DNA of 64,000 nucleotides from Lachnospiraceae bacterium. Its GTDB lineage: Bacteria > Bacillota > Clostridia > Lachnospirales > Lachnospiraceae. The stretch's first letter is position 1. The number at the start of each line of letters is the position of its first letter. This document shows positions 8,756-17,966 of this stretch, piece by piece. The stretch spans positions 1 through 64,000 of the forward strand of contig JAILDL010000063.1 in NCBI GenBank assembly GCA_024689465.1. The letters are read 5' to 3'. Below the pieces are notes generated by a model. It was not told the DNA's origin and searched no databases. It was given only the letters and a program-made list of their open reading frames with translations. The position numbers and the translations under genes are program-made.

Positions 8756-10378
8756 ATGGAACTGACAAATAAAGGACTTGAAAATAAAGAGACCTGGCAA
8801 AGCGCAGGGTATACACTGCCTTCCTTTGACCGGGAGGAAATGATCCGTAAAACAAAGGAAAACCCCACCTGGATCCATTTCGGTGCCGGCAACATTTTCC
8901 GTGCCTTTCAGGCAGCAGCTTCCCAGAAGCTGTTAAATGAGGGCGTTTGCGATACCGGTATCATCGTGGCAGAGGGCTTTGATTATGAGATCATCGAAAA
9001 GATGTATCGTCCCCACGATAACCTTTCCGTACTGGTTACCTTAAAGGCAGACGGAAATGTGGAAAAGACGGTGGTTTCCAGCATTGCGGAAAGTTGCATC
9101 CTGGATTCCGAAAACGATGCAGAGTACGTGCGGATGAAGGAGATCTTTGCAAAGCCTTCCCTGCAGCTGGCAACCTTTACCATTACCGAAAAAGGCTACA
9201 GCCTGGTAAACGGCAAGGGAGAACAGCTCCCTGCTGTTTCTTCTGACTTTGCGGCAGGTCCCGAAAAACCTGCCAGCTACATCGGCAAGGTAGCATCCCT
9301 GTTATATGCCCGCTTTAAGGCAGGAGAGCTTCCCATTGCCATGGTCAGCACCGATAACTGCTCCCATAACGGAGAGAAGCTGTTTGCGGCAGTTCATGCT
9401 TTTGCTAAGAAGTGGACCGAAAACGGCCTTGCCGATGCAGGGTTCCTTTCCTATATCGAAAATCCTGAAAAGGTATCTTTCCCCTGGAGCATGATCGACA
9501 AGATCACCCCCAGACCGGATGCTTCCGTGGAAGCCATCCTGCGTAAGGACGGCCTGGCAGGGCTGGATCCTGTGATCACGTCCAAGAACACCTATGTAGC
9601 ACCTTTCGTCAACGCAGAAGAAAGCGAATACCTGGTGATCGAAGATCTCTTCCCCAACGGAAGACCTGCTCTGGAAAAGGCAGGCATGATCTTTACCGAC
9701 CGGGAAACCGTGAACAAAGTAGAACGGATGAAGGTATGCACCTGCTTGAATCCTCTTCACACCGCCCTGGCGGTATACGGATGCCTGCTTGGTTTTACCC
9801 GTATCTCCGATGAGATGAAGGATGCGGACTTAAAGAAGCTGGTAGAGATCATCGGCTACCGGGAGGGCCTTCCCGTTGTGACCGATCCCGGCGTGTTAAA
9901 TCCCCGGGAGTTTATCGATACCGTTGTGCAGGTACGTATCCCCAATCCCTTTATGCCGGATACGCCCCAGCGTATTGCAACCGATACTTCCCAAAAGCTC
10001 CCCATCCGCTTTGGCGAGACCATCAAGGCCTATATGGCTTCGGAGCAGTTGGATGTACATAGCCTCCGCCTCATTCCCCTTGTATTTGCAGGCTGGATCC
10101 GCTATCTGATGGCAGTCGATGATGAAGGAAATGTATTTGAACCCAGTTCTGATCCCCTCCTAACGACGGTTCAGCCCTATGTGGCTTCCTTCAAACTGGG
10201 AGAAGCAGTCAGTGCAGAGCAGGCAATGACCGCCCTCCGTGGGCTCCTGGAAAACGACACCATCTTTGGAGTGAACCTGGTAAAGGCAGGCCTTGCCGAT
10301 CTGGTAGTGGAGTACTTTATCCAGATGGTAAGCGCTCCCGGACAGGTCCGGAAAACACTTCAAAAGTACGTGAAGTAA
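8756..10378 (+). CDS. uxuB: Fructuronate reductase (mannitol dehydrogenase family) UxuB
   Basis: A 540-residue long-chain mannitol dehydrogenase family member. Near residue 40 it shows the nucleotide-binding stretch IHFGAGNIFRAFQ, then VSTDNCSHNGEKL, a SFPWSMIDKITPRP motif, and LNPLHTALAVYGCLLG in the substrate domain. The family includes fructuronate, tagaturonate and mannitol dehydrogenases. Being 9 nt after uxuA makes NAD-dependent reduction of fructuronate to mannonate by far the likeliest role. The AAGGA before the ATG sits in the uxuA-uxuB gap. A strong terminator follows. Confidence 0.92.
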   Translation: MELTNKGLENKETWQSAGYTLPSFDREEMIRKTKENPTWIHFGAGNIFRAFQAAASQKLLNEGVCDTGIIVAEGFDYEIIEKMYRPHDNLSVLVTLKADGNVEKTVVSSIAESCILDSENDAEYVRMKEIFAKPSLQLATFTITEKGYSLVNGKGEQLPAVSSDFAAGPEKPASYIGKVASLLYARFKAGELPIAMVSTDNCSHNGEKLFAAVHAFAKKWTENGLADAGFLSYIENPEKVSFPWSMIDKITPRPDASVEAILRKDGLAGLDPVITSKNTYVAPFVNAEESEYLVIEDLFPNGRPALEKAGMIFTDRETVNKVERMKVCTCLNPLHTALAVYGCLLGFTRISDEMKDADLKKLVEIIGYREGLPVVTDPGVLNPREFIDTVVQVRIPNPFMPDTPQRIATDTSQKLPIRFGETIKAYMASEQLDVHSLRLIPLVFAGWIRYLMAVDDEGNVFEPSSDPLLTTVQPYVASFKLGEAVSAEQAMTALRGLLENDTIFGVNLVKAGLADLVVEYFIQMVSAPGQVRKTLQKYVK

Positions 10379-10393
10379 ACTTTTTACCAAGGA

Positions 10394-10430
10394 AGAAGCT
10401 GTTTGCCTTTCAGGCAGGCAGCTTCTTTTA
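10394..10430 (+). terminator. Terminator after uxuB
   Basis: AGAAGCTG and CAGCTTCT pair, with an inner GCCT/AGGC stem, and are followed by TTTTA. A second weaker hairpin (AACCGC/GCGGGTT, 10441-10458) with a T-rich tail follows at once and may reinforce it, isolating clpB. Confidence 0.8.
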
Positions 10431-10479
10431 CTCTCCCAATAACCGCATTTTGCGGGTTTATATTTTTTTAAGAATCATT

Positions 10480-10506
10480 TTAGCACTCGACTGTTGACAG
10501 TGCTAA
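10480..10506. promoter_or_regulatory. CIRCE element (HrcA operator) of clpB
   Basis: TTAGCACTC, nine bases, then CAGTGCTAA. This is the CIRCE consensus TTAGCACTC-N9-GAGTGCTAA with a single mismatch in the first base of the right arm. HrcA binds CIRCE to repress chaperone genes. It overlaps the clpB promoter. Confidence 0.93.
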
Positions 10507-10521
10507 CAAGACGAGTAGAAT
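10494..10521 (+). promoter_or_regulatory. SigA-type promoter of clpB
   Basis: TTGACA at 10494-10499 and TAGAAT at 10516-10521, 16 nt apart. The -35 lies inside the CIRCE element, so HrcA binding would exclude RNA polymerase. Confidence 0.85.
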
Positions 10522-10589
10522 GAGGGTAGACAGAAGGAAATACAGGAATACTTCTGAAAAAGAAGCGAACCTTCCGAAAGGAGGACCCT

Positions 10590-13178
10590 ATGAATATTAC
10601 GAAATTTACCCAGAATTCCATAAATGCCGTAAACGGCTGTGAGAAGATCGCCTATGAGTTCGGCCATCAGGCCATCGGAGAGGTGCATTTGCTTTATTCG
10701 CTGCTGTGCCTGGAGGACAGCCTGATCCTGAAACTTATTGAAAAAATGGAGATCGACACGGACCATTTTGTAAACCGTACAAAGGAATATCTGCAGAAGA
10801 TGCCCCGGGTATCCGGCGGTCAGATCTATATGAGCCAGGAATTAAACAAGGCCCTGACCCTGGCAGAGGATGAAGCTGGGCGCATGGGAGACGAATATGT
10901 TTCCGTGGAGCATCTCTTCCTCAGCATGTTAAAGCATCCCGACCGGGATATAAAGGATCTGTTTAAGGAATACGGGATCACCCAGGAGCGGTTTCTGCAG
11001 GCGCTGTCCTCGGTACGGGGCAATCAGCGGGTGACCAGTGATAATCCGGAAGCCACCTACGATACCCTGGAAAAATACGGGGAGGACCTGGTGGAGAAAG
11101 CCCGGAAACAGAAGCTGGATCCGGTCATCGGCAGAGACAGTGAGATCCGGAATGTGATCCGGATCCTGTCCCGAAAGACCAAGAACAATCCGGTGCTCAT
11201 CGGTGAACCCGGTGTCGGTAAGACGGCAGTTGTAGAAGGCCTGGCACAGCGGATCGTTCGAGGAGATGTACCCCAGGGATTAAAGGATAAGAAAGTATTT
11301 GCTCTGGATATGGGAGCACTGGTTGCAGGTGCCAAATACCGGGGTGAATTTGAGGAACGTCTGAAAGCCGTGCTGGAAGATGTGAAAAACAGCGACGGGC
11401 AGATCATTCTCTTTATCGATGAGCTGCATACCATCGTGGGTGCCGGAAAGACTGACGGTGCTTTGGATGCCGGCAATATGCTAAAGCCCATGCTGGCCAG
11501 AGGAGAACTGCACTGCATCGGTGCCACCACGCTGGATGAATACCGGCAGTATATTGAAAAAGATGCGGCCCTGGAAAGAAGATTCCAGCCGGTCATGGTA
11601 GAGGAGCCTACGGTGGAGGATACCATTTCCATTCTCCGTGGTTTAAAGGAGCGGTATGAGGTATACCACGGGGTAAAGATCATGGACAATGCCCTGGTCA
11701 GTGCGGCGGTTTTATCCAACCGCTACATTTCCGATCGTTTTCTGCCGGATAAGGCCATCGACCTGGTGGACGAAGCCTGCGCCCTGATCAAGACGGAACT
11801 GGATTCCATGCCTACCGAGCTGGATGAACTGCGGCGCAAGACCATGCAGATGGAGATCGAAGTGACGGCCCTTAAGAAGGAGGATGATTCCTTAAGCAGA
11901 GAGCGTCTGGAGGATCTGCAGAGAGAACTGGCGGAATTAAAGAGCGAGTATGAGAACCGTAAGGCACAATGGGAAAATGAGAAAGCATCTGTAGACAAAC
12001 TGTCCCGCCTGCGGGAGCAGATCGAAGAGATGAACAATGAGATCCAGATCGCCCAGCAGGAAGGAAATCTGGAAAAAGCGGCGGAACTGTCCTACGGCAA
12101 GCTTCCGGCTCTTAAGAAACAGCTGGAGATGGAAGAAGCGGCGGTCAAGGATAAGGATCTGTCCCTGGTGCATGAACAGGTGACGGAAGAGGAGATCGCC
12201 CGGATCATTTCCAGATGGACCGGTATCCCGGTGGCAAAGCTGAATGAAAGCGAGCGGAACAAAACCCTGCATCTGGACAGCCAGCTGCATAAGCGGGTAG
12301 TGGGCCAGGACGAAGCGGTGGAAAAGGTAACGGAAGCCATCATCCGTTCCAAGGCGGGGATCAAGGATCCCACCAAGCCTATCGGTTCCTTCCTGTTCCT
12401 GGGACCCACCGGCGTAGGTAAGACGGAGCTTGCTAAAACCCTGGCGGCAGCCCTCTTTGATGATGAGAACAATATGGTGCGGATCGATATGAGTGAGTAC
12501 ATGGAGAAGTATTCTGTGTCCCGTCTCATCGGAGCGCCTCCCGGATATGTAGGCTATGAAGAAGGCGGACAGCTGACGGAAGCAGTGCGGAGAAAGCCCT
12601 ACAGCGTTGTGCTGTTTGATGAGATCGAAAAGGCCCATCCCGATGTGTTCAACGTTTTGCTGCAGGTATTGGATGACGGACGGATCACGGATTCCCAGGG
12701 ACGGACCGTGGACTTTAAAAATACCATCCTGATCATGACCAGTAACCTGGGGGCACAGGACCTTCTGGAAGGCATCCGGGAAGACGGAACCATATCCGAA
12801 GAAGCGCAGGAGCGGGTACAGGAGCAGCTTCGTCTCCACTTCCGTCCGGAATTTTTAAACCGGCTGGATGAGATCGTGCTGTTCAAGCCCCTGACCAAAG
12901 AGAACATCAGCGGTATCATCTCCCTGATCGTGGATGACTTAAATAAGCGCCTTGCGGATAAGGAGCTGCGCATCGAGGTAACCCCCGGGGCAATGCAGCA
13001 CATCGCAGAAGAAGCCTATGATCCGATATACGGAGCAAGACCCTTAAAACGGTACATCACCAAGCATGTGGAAACGCTGGCAGCCAGACTGATCCTGGAG
13101 GATCAGGTCCGGGAGCAGGATGTGATCGTGATCGATGTGCAGGGAGAGGAACTGACGGCAACCTGCCGGCATGCGTGA
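10590..13178 (+). CDS. clpB: Disaggregase ClpB
   Basis: An 862-residue Hsp100 ATPase that pulls polypeptides out of aggregates together with DnaK. Domains in order: double Clp-N repeat (about 1-145), first AAA+ module with Walker [14 protein letters not shown] near residue 205, a long coiled-coil middle domain (about 400-520, rich in Glu, Lys and Leu) that distinguishes ClpB from ClpA and ClpC, second AAA+ module with [12 protein letters not shown] near residue 605, and the C-terminal small domain. Length fits ClpB. The start is set by GGAGG just before the ATG. It is a single-gene unit with its own CIRCE-controlled promoter and terminator, so heat-shock control by HrcA is expected. Confidence 0.97.
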   Translation: MNITKFTQNSINAVNGCEKIAYEFGHQAIGEVHLLYSLLCLEDSLILKLIEKMEIDTDHFVNRTKEYLQKMPRVSGGQIYMSQELNKALTLAEDEAGRMGDEYVSVEHLFLSMLKHPDRDIKDLFKEYGITQERFLQALSSVRGNQRVTSDNPEATYDTLEKYGEDLVEKARKQKLDPVIGRDSEIRNVIRILSRKTKNNPVLIGEPGVGKTAVVEGLAQRIVRGDVPQGLKDKKVFALDMGALVAGAKYRGEFEERLKAVLEDVKNSDGQIILFIDELHTIVGAGKTDGALDAGNMLKPMLARGELHCIGATTLDEYRQYIEKDAALERRFQPVMVEEPTVEDTISILRGLKERYEVYHGVKIMDNALVSAAVLSNRYISDRFLPDKAIDLVDEACALIKTELDSMPTELDELRRKTMQMEIEVTALKKEDDSLSRERLEDLQRELAELKSEYENRKAQWENEKASVDKLSRLREQIEEMNNEIQIAQQEGNLEKAAELSYGKLPALKKQLEMEEAAVKDKDLSLVHEQVTEEEIARIISRWTGIPVAKLNESERNKTLHLDSQLHKRVVGQDEAVEKVTEAIIRSKAGIKDPTKPIGSFLFLGPTGVGKTELAKTLAAALFDDENNMVRIDMSEYMEKYSVSRLIGAPPGYVGYEEGGQLTEAVRRKPYSVVLFDEIEKAHPDVFNVLLQVLDDGRITDSQGRTVDFKNTILIMTSNLGAQDLLEGIREDGTISEEAQERVQEQLRLHFRPEFLNRLDEIVLFKPLTKENISGIISLIVDDLNKRLADKELRIEVTPGAMQHIAEEAYDPIYGARPLKRYITKHVETLAARLILEDQVREQDVIVIDVQGEELTATCRHA

Positions 13179-13241
13179 TCGGTGGATTTCCTGCCAAAGA
13201 ACTCCTGCAAAACCCTTAATGGAACAAACATACAGATAAAG

Positions 13242-13277
13242 AAAGGCCTTCCCGGCATGACCGGGAGGGCCTTTTGT
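13242..13277 (+). terminator. Terminator after clpB
   Basis: AAAGGCCTTCCCGG and CCGGGAGGGCCTTT pair around CATGA and run into TTTTG. The strong, GC-rich stem ends clpB; the complement may also serve the convergent regulator gene. Confidence 0.9.
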
Positions 13278-13319
13278 TGCTTGGAGTTTTATGAAAACGA
13301 TCCGGGATATTCCAACGCT

Positions 13320-14237
13320 TTACGGATTCATGGGCACGTAATTGATGCTGACGTTGATGTCCTGGTCATAATTACCGAAGGTCTTGCCAAAGAGAGTCAG
13401 GCCTCCCACATGTTTGGCGTTTTCTTCTACCGCCATGCGGAAACGGATGGTACTGCTGTAGTCCAGGTTCAGACTGCCTGTGGTCACATCGGAGATCTTT
13501 AATCCATCGATAAAGGTTCCCTTGCGATTGATGACAAGCAGCTTCAACAGACCGTACTGGTTCCAGTTGGGAAGCCACCAGTCCGGGGTGAGCAACCCTC
13601 TTACATCGCCGAAATCACCGGGCAGGGTCCACATGCCCAGATAGGTGTCGTTCAGATAAAAGCTGATATCCGAAGGCCAGTCTTCATTGACCCCCGGCGC
13701 CTCCGAGCTGACCTCCATGGAGATGGAGATCTGGGAGATCCGGTTGTTGTGGGGGATCAGGTTGGGAACGGTATATTCCACGTAGCCTTTGGTAAACCAT
13801 ACGATATCCGCCTGAAACCGGTCAGGATGATCAAAGTAGCGCAGATCGTCCAGCTCGCCGATCAGGGATTTGCTGGTGGCGATGCCGCAGGTAGGGTAGA
13901 CCTCGTGACTGGTAAACTGTCCTACCCTGATCTGTGTGCTAAAAGTATTGAGCTCTTCGGGACGTTCAAAGTCCACCAGGAGCTTATCCTGTTTGACGGT
14001 GTAGGCTTTTTCGTTGCCGTGACTGGAAGGAACGTTGCACAACGTGATGAGCCCGCAGGCTTCCAGTTTCTTGATGTGACCGGTGAGAGCACCGTTGCTG
14101 ATATTTAATTGAGATGCCAGCTGGTTCATGTTCATGTGACCGTTTTCCAGCAGGATGTTCAGGATCTGAAGACGTACCTCGGAGCCTAAGGCTTTAAAGA
14201 TATCCAGGCCGTCATTCAGGGTATTTATGTGGATCAT
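13320..14237 (-). CDS. ArsR-like winged-helix regulator with C-terminal beta-rich domain
   Basis: A 305-residue regulator. Residues about 8-70 form an ArsR-type winged helix (DIFKALGSEVRLQILNILLE, MNQLASQLNISNGALTGHIKKLE). The remaining 220 residues are a beta-rich domain I cannot assign with confidence; similar proteins sit beside sugar transporters in Clostridia and are presumed sugar sensors. The frame stays open upstream to 14468, but that stretch is hydrophobic and AT-rich. The ATG at 14237, preceded by AGAGGT, gives the expected N-terminus. It is divergent from the ABC importer across a 378-nt AT-rich gap, so it probably controls that importer. Confidence 0.85.
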   Translation of the reverse strand: MIHINTLNDGLDIFKALGSEVRLQILNILLENGHMNMNQLASQLNISNGALTGHIKKLEACGLITLCNVPSSHGNEKAYTVKQDKLLVDFERPEELNTFSTQIRVGQFTSHEVYPTCGIATSKSLIGELDDLRYFDHPDRFQADIVWFTKGYVEYTVPNLIPHNNRISQISISMEVSSEAPGVNEDWPSDISFYLNDTYLGMWTLPGDFGDVRGLLTPDWWLPNWNQYGLLKLLVINRKGTFIDGLKISDVTTGSLNLDYSSTIRFRMAVEENAKHVGGLTLFGKTFGNYDQDINVSINYVPMNP

Positions 14238-14615
14238 GCAGATTACCTCTGTCGCGTTGCTTGTTGGAAATACAGATAGTGTAGCATCAAACCGTCTTGC
14301 GGTCAAAAGGCGGGAGCGTGACAAAAAGGAAAAATCCGGAGGAAGGAGGGAAAAAAAGAGTGAAATTGTATGGAAAAGAGAGAATAAACATGTAAATTTG
14401 TTTAGACTAATCAAAAGTAAAACGTTAAAACAAGAAAATATGACCAATGATGATTGAAGAATGCACAATCTAGATGTGCAAATTTTATTAAATAGTAACG
14501 AATATATAAAATAGTTTAAATAAATCTAAAATAAATATTGCAAATTGATGCCGGGTGAGGATATAGTTAGGGCAGCAGTTATACAAATTGCCAAAACAAC
14601 TTGAAGGAGGAACGT
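14238..14615. promoter_or_regulatory. AT-rich divergent control region, regulator / ABC importer
   Basis: This 378-nt gap holds no convincing gene. It is markedly AT-rich from about 14400 to 14560 and carries the palindrome at 14462-14480 and TATAAA-like -10 candidates around 14503-14510 without a clear -35. Promoters for both flanking transcription units must be here. A purine-rich stretch lies at 14321-14395. Confidence 0.5.
14462..14480. promoter_or_regulatory. Palindrome TGCACA-N7-TGTGCA, candidate operator
   Basis: TGCACAATCTAGATGTGCA has perfect 6-bp arms around a 7-base spacer containing TCTAGA. It lies about 25 nt upstream of a TATAAA-like sequence in front of the importer operon, and is a good candidate operator for the divergent ArsR-like regulator. 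The assignment is inference. Confidence 0.55.
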
Positions 14616-16055
14616 ATGAAAAAGAAACTATTAAGTGTACTACTGAGTACAGTAGTGGCAGCTGCTTTACTGGCTGGCTGTGGCTCATCCGATGCGGGAA
14701 GTGCTCCTGCGGCGGACAGCGGCGCTGATGCCGGTGCAGAAGAAGCTGCGGAAACAGTGGCAGAAGAGAGCGAAGCTCCTGTCAGCACCTTCGGTGATGC
14801 AGACGGTACCCACCTTGAGATGTGGACCTTCGTTGAACTTCACGGTCAGCATTACAAAGACATGGCAGAAGTTTGGAACGAGCAGAATCCGGATCGAAAG
14901 ATCGAGATCACCTGTACCACCTATCCTTACTCCGATATGCACACCAAGCTGCTCACTTCCCTGGAAGCAGGCACCGGCGCACCGGACATCTGTGACGTCG
15001 AAGTAGGTCAGTACCCCAACGTTGTTGCCGGCCTTGATAAGTGGCTGGTTCCCCTGGATGACTATGCAGCTCCTTATATGTCCACCATGGTTCCTGCCCG
15101 TATGCAGACCTACCAGGGTTCTGACGGACATTATTACGGTGCTCCTTATCACGTAGGTGCAACCGCCATGTACTACAATGTAGCAGCTATGGCCGAAGCT
15201 ATGGGCCTGGATCAGGATGCTGTCATCGCAAAGATCGATGCGGTAAAGACCTGGGATGACTACGCAGCACTTGGTGAAGAGTATGTAGCAGCGATCGGTG
15301 AAGACGGAAAGTTCTGGACCAGCGTAGATACCGGCGGAACCGACTGGCTGTGGCTGGCTATGGCTGAGTACGGCGATGATTGGACCGGCGGATTTGAGAA
15401 TCCCGCAAACTGCCAGCTGGAATCTGTAAAGAAGATGCTGGAGATGCAGCAGGGCTGGTTAAAGAGCGGTCTGGCACAGATCTCTCCCGACGGACATGTG
15501 GATCTGGAAGCAGGTTTCCAGAACATCATGGATCACAACATCGTTTCCTTCCCGAAGGCACTTTGGTATATGAGCCGTTTCACCAACTATATGCCGGAAG
15601 AAAGCGGTAACTGGTACATCGCTAAGTGTCCTGTATTTGAAGCAGGCCAGAAGTGCTCTGTAGGTATCGGCGGTACCGGAACCATCGTAACGCAGCAGTC
15701 TGAAAACAAAGAGCTGGCAGCTGAATTCCTTTGCTGGGCAAAGATGTCCGATGAAGGCGAGCAGCACATCTGGGATAAGCTTGGTTTCGATGTCTGCAAC
15801 ACAGCTATGTGGGACAAGGACAGCTTTGCACACGATGATGCAAACCAGTTCAATGCTTACTTCATCAACTATCCTTACGATGTATTAAACGAGATCGGTA
15901 TGGACAACATCGGCAAGATCTCTGTTGTTGCCATCAGCCCTACCATCAACGAGTATGTATGCACCACCACGTTAAACGAAGTTCTGGAAGATCCTGATTA
16001 CAGCGTAGATGACGCGCTCCAGGAGCTGCAGGATGCAGTGGATATGGAGCAGTAA
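14616..16055 (+). CDS. Sugar ABC transporter substrate-binding lipoprotein
   Basis: A 479-residue extracellular binding protein that would capture oligosaccharides for import. It starts with a lipoprotein signal (MKKKLLSVLLST then LLAGC, acylated Cys22), followed by an Ala/Glu-rich linker to about residue 55 and a type-I solute-binding fold (LEMWTFVELHGQHYKDMAEVW, then WYIAKCPVFEAGQKCSVGIGGTGT, characteristic of family 1 sugar binders). AAGGAGG at 14604-14610 decides the ATG at 14616 over the in-frame TTG at 14601. A hairpin separates it from the permease genes. Its nearness to GH51 suggests arabinoxylan oligosaccharides as ligand; that is inference. Confidence 0.92.
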   Translation: MKKKLLSVLLSTVVAAALLAGCGSSDAGSAPAADSGADAGAEEAAETVAEESEAPVSTFGDADGTHLEMWTFVELHGQHYKDMAEVWNEQNPDRKIEITCTTYPYSDMHTKLLTSLEAGTGAPDICDVEVGQYPNVVAGLDKWLVPLDDYAAPYMSTMVPARMQTYQGSDGHYYGAPYHVGATAMYYNVAAMAEAMGLDQDAVIAKIDAVKTWDDYAALGEEYVAAIGEDGKFWTSVDTGGTDWLWLAMAEYGDDWTGGFENPANCQLESVKKMLEMQQGWLKSGLAQISPDGHVDLEAGFQNIMDHNIVSFPKALWYMSRFTNYMPEESGNWYIAKCPVFEAGQKCSVGIGGTGTIVTQQSENKELAAEFLCWAKMSDEGEQHIWDKLGFDVCNTAMWDKDSFAHDDANQFNAYFINYPYDVLNEIGMDNIGKISVVAISPTINEYVCTTTLNEVLEDPDYSVDDALQELQDAVDMEQ

Positions 16056-16088
16056 GAAGTAACGATATAAGCTTTTCATTACTCTCTA

Positions 16089-16125
16089 GGGGGATACCGG
16101 AGATTCCCGGCATCCCCCGTTTTTT
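16089..16125 (+). terminator. Intra-operon hairpin between binding protein and permeases
   Basis: GGGGGATACCGG pairs with CCCGGCATCCCCC (one bulge) and is followed by GTTTTTT. It has terminator form but lies inside the transporter operon. It probably lets only part of the transcripts continue and protects the binding-protein mRNA, a common way to make more binding protein than permease. Confidence 0.8.
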
Positions 16126-16163
16126 AGGCAGAAGGTTATTTGAACAATAGAAGGGTGTGTACC

Positions 16164-17060
16164 ATGAAGGCAAAAAAACTGTTGTATTCCCAGAAAGTTG
16201 CCCCGTATGTGTTTGTTTTGCCGTTTATCTTAAGCTTTGCCGTTTTCTGGATCTATCCGCTGATCACGGCGTTCACCATGAGCTTTCAGAAGATCACTCC
16301 GGCAGACACGACCTGGACGGGCATTGATAATTACCTGAAACTCCTGAAGGACAAGGTGTTTCTCATTGCTGTTTCGAACAGTGCGAAGTACATGTTTTTC
16401 ACACTGGTGCTGTTGATCCCCTTTCCCATGCTCTTTGCGGTTTTGATGGATTCCAATATTGTCAAGGCAAAGGGTGTCTGGAAAGCGATCCTGTATATGC
16501 CGGCGTTAACCTCTGTGGTCATTTCCGGTACCCTGTTTCGTCTGATGTTCTCGGAATATAAGACCGGACAGATGAATGTGATCGCCGAGGCCCTCGGGTT
16601 TGGCAGTTACAAGTGGTTAAAAAACGGCTGGTCCGGTATGCTGGCCCTGCTGGTTTTATGCTGCTGGAGATGGACCGGCGTGAACATGCTGTATTTCCTG
16701 TCGGGCTTAAAAGCCATCGATTCCTCATTGTATGAGGCGGCGGACATCGACGGCGCATCCCCTATCCAGAAATTCCGGTATGTGACCCTGCCGCTGCTGA
16801 AGCCCACCACCATTTACGTACTGACGATCTCTGTCTATGCAGGTCTTGCCATGTTCCTGGAGTCCTTCATGTTATGGGCCGGCAACAGCTCTCCCAATAA
16901 CATCGGACTGACCATTGTGGGATACCTGTATAAACGAGGCATCGAAAAGAACGATATGGGCTATGCCTGTGCGGTCGGCGTGATCTTACTGATCGTGGCA
17001 CTGATCATCAACTTTGCCCAGCTGGCCTTGAACGGAACCTTTAAGAAGGAGGAGGATTGA
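16164..17060 (+). CDS. Sugar ABC transporter permease, MalF/UgpA type
   Basis: A 298-residue inner-membrane permease with six hydrophobic segments, beginning with PYVFVLPFILSFAVFWIYPLI. The cytoplasmic EAA loop, which docks to the ATPase, reads EAADIDGASPIQKFRYVTLP at about residues 191-210. The ATG at 16164 follows AAGGGTG; an in-frame TTG at 16140 is less likely. It is followed 4 nt later by the partner permease. No ATP-binding subunit is encoded nearby, so a shared MsmK/UgpC-like ATPase elsewhere must energise the complex, as is usual for this importer class in Firmicutes. Confidence 0.93.
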   Translation: MKAKKLLYSQKVAPYVFVLPFILSFAVFWIYPLITAFTMSFQKITPADTTWTGIDNYLKLLKDKVFLIAVSNSAKYMFFTLVLLIPFPMLFAVLMDSNIVKAKGVWKAILYMPALTSVVISGTLFRLMFSEYKTGQMNVIAEALGFGSYKWLKNGWSGMLALLVLCCWRWTGVNMLYFLSGLKAIDSSLYEAADIDGASPIQKFRYVTLPLLKPTTIYVLTISVYAGLAMFLESFMLWAGNSSPNNIGLTIVGYLYKRGIEKNDMGYACAVGVILLIVALIINFAQLALNGTFKKEED

Positions 17061-17064
17061 TACC

Positions 17065-17937
17065 ATGAGTCAAATGCATAAAGATCTTTCTCATTCCCCG
17101 AAACACATTGCCCTTTCCGTTCTGGGCACCGGTTTCTTTGTTGTGCTGTGCGGGATCATCGCTTTTCCGGTTCTGGCCGGGCTTCTGGCATCCTTCCGTC
17201 CCGGAACGGAGCTGATCCGAAAGGGTCTGGCCATCGATCTGGATTTCTCTACCATGACACTGTCCAACTACAAATACCTCCTTGGAGGAAACGAGGACAG
17301 TCGCAAGTATTTCATGTGGTATCGGAATTCCCTTCTGATCACCATTGTGTCCGTCGTGCTGACGCTGCTGATCTGCTATTTTGTATCCTACGGCCTGACC
17401 ATGTACAACTTTAAACTGCAGAATCTTCTGTTCTCTCTGGTCATTGCCACCATGATGGTTCCCTTTGAGATCCTGCTGCTTCCCCTGTACAAGGAGATCA
17501 TTGCCCTGCATCTGATCGATACTTATGTGGGCGTGATCATCATCGGCCTGTGCAATGCGTCCACGATCTTCTTCTTCCGGCAATACCTGACGGGGCTGCC
17601 CAAGGAACTCTTAAGCGCGGCCCGCATCGACGGCGCCAACGAATACTATATATCCGCAAGGATCATCATGCCTTTGGCAAAGCCTGCCTTTGCATCCATG
17701 GGCATCCTCTCCGCCATGGGATCCTGGAATGCCATCCTGTGGCCTTTGCTGGTATTAAAGGGAGCGCAGAAATTTACGCTGCCCATCGGCCTCAACACCC
17801 TGCTGACCCCTTACGGAAATAATTACGACGTACTGATCGCCGGTTCCATGTTCGGTATCCTGCCGATCTTTGTGGTATTCCTGATCTTCCAGAAATACAT
17901 TATCGACGGTATGACGGCGGGCGCAGTGAAGGGCTGA
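17065..17937 (+). CDS. Sugar ABC transporter permease, MalG/UgpE type
   Basis: A 290-residue permease, the second membrane subunit of the importer. Six membrane segments are visible (the first is LSVLGTGFFVVLCGIIAFPVLAG) and the EAA loop is LSAARIDGANEYYISARIIM at about residues 183-202. An AAGGAGGAGG run before the start, within the end of the previous gene, gives close coupling. GH51 follows 29 nt later and is probably in the same transcript. Confidence 0.93.
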   Translation: MSQMHKDLSHSPKHIALSVLGTGFFVVLCGIIAFPVLAGLLASFRPGTELIRKGLAIDLDFSTMTLSNYKYLLGGNEDSRKYFMWYRNSLLITIVSVVLTLLICYFVSYGLTMYNFKLQNLLFSLVIATMMVPFEILLLPLYKEIIALHLIDTYVGVIIIGLCNASTIFFFRQYLTGLPKELLSAARIDGANEYYISARIIMPLAKPAFASMGILSAMGSWNAILWPLLVLKGAQKFTLPIGLNTLLTPYGNNYDVLIAGSMFGILPIFVVFLIFQKYIIDGMTAGAVKG

Positions 17938-17966
17938 TCACACAGATTTAGTAAAGGAACGATTCT

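Noticed and set aside
14411-14428. cre-like sequence (AAAACGTTAAAA) upstream of the importer
   Set aside because: The AACGTT core fits a CcpA site, but both outer arms miss the consensus, so it is within chance for such an AT-rich stretch.
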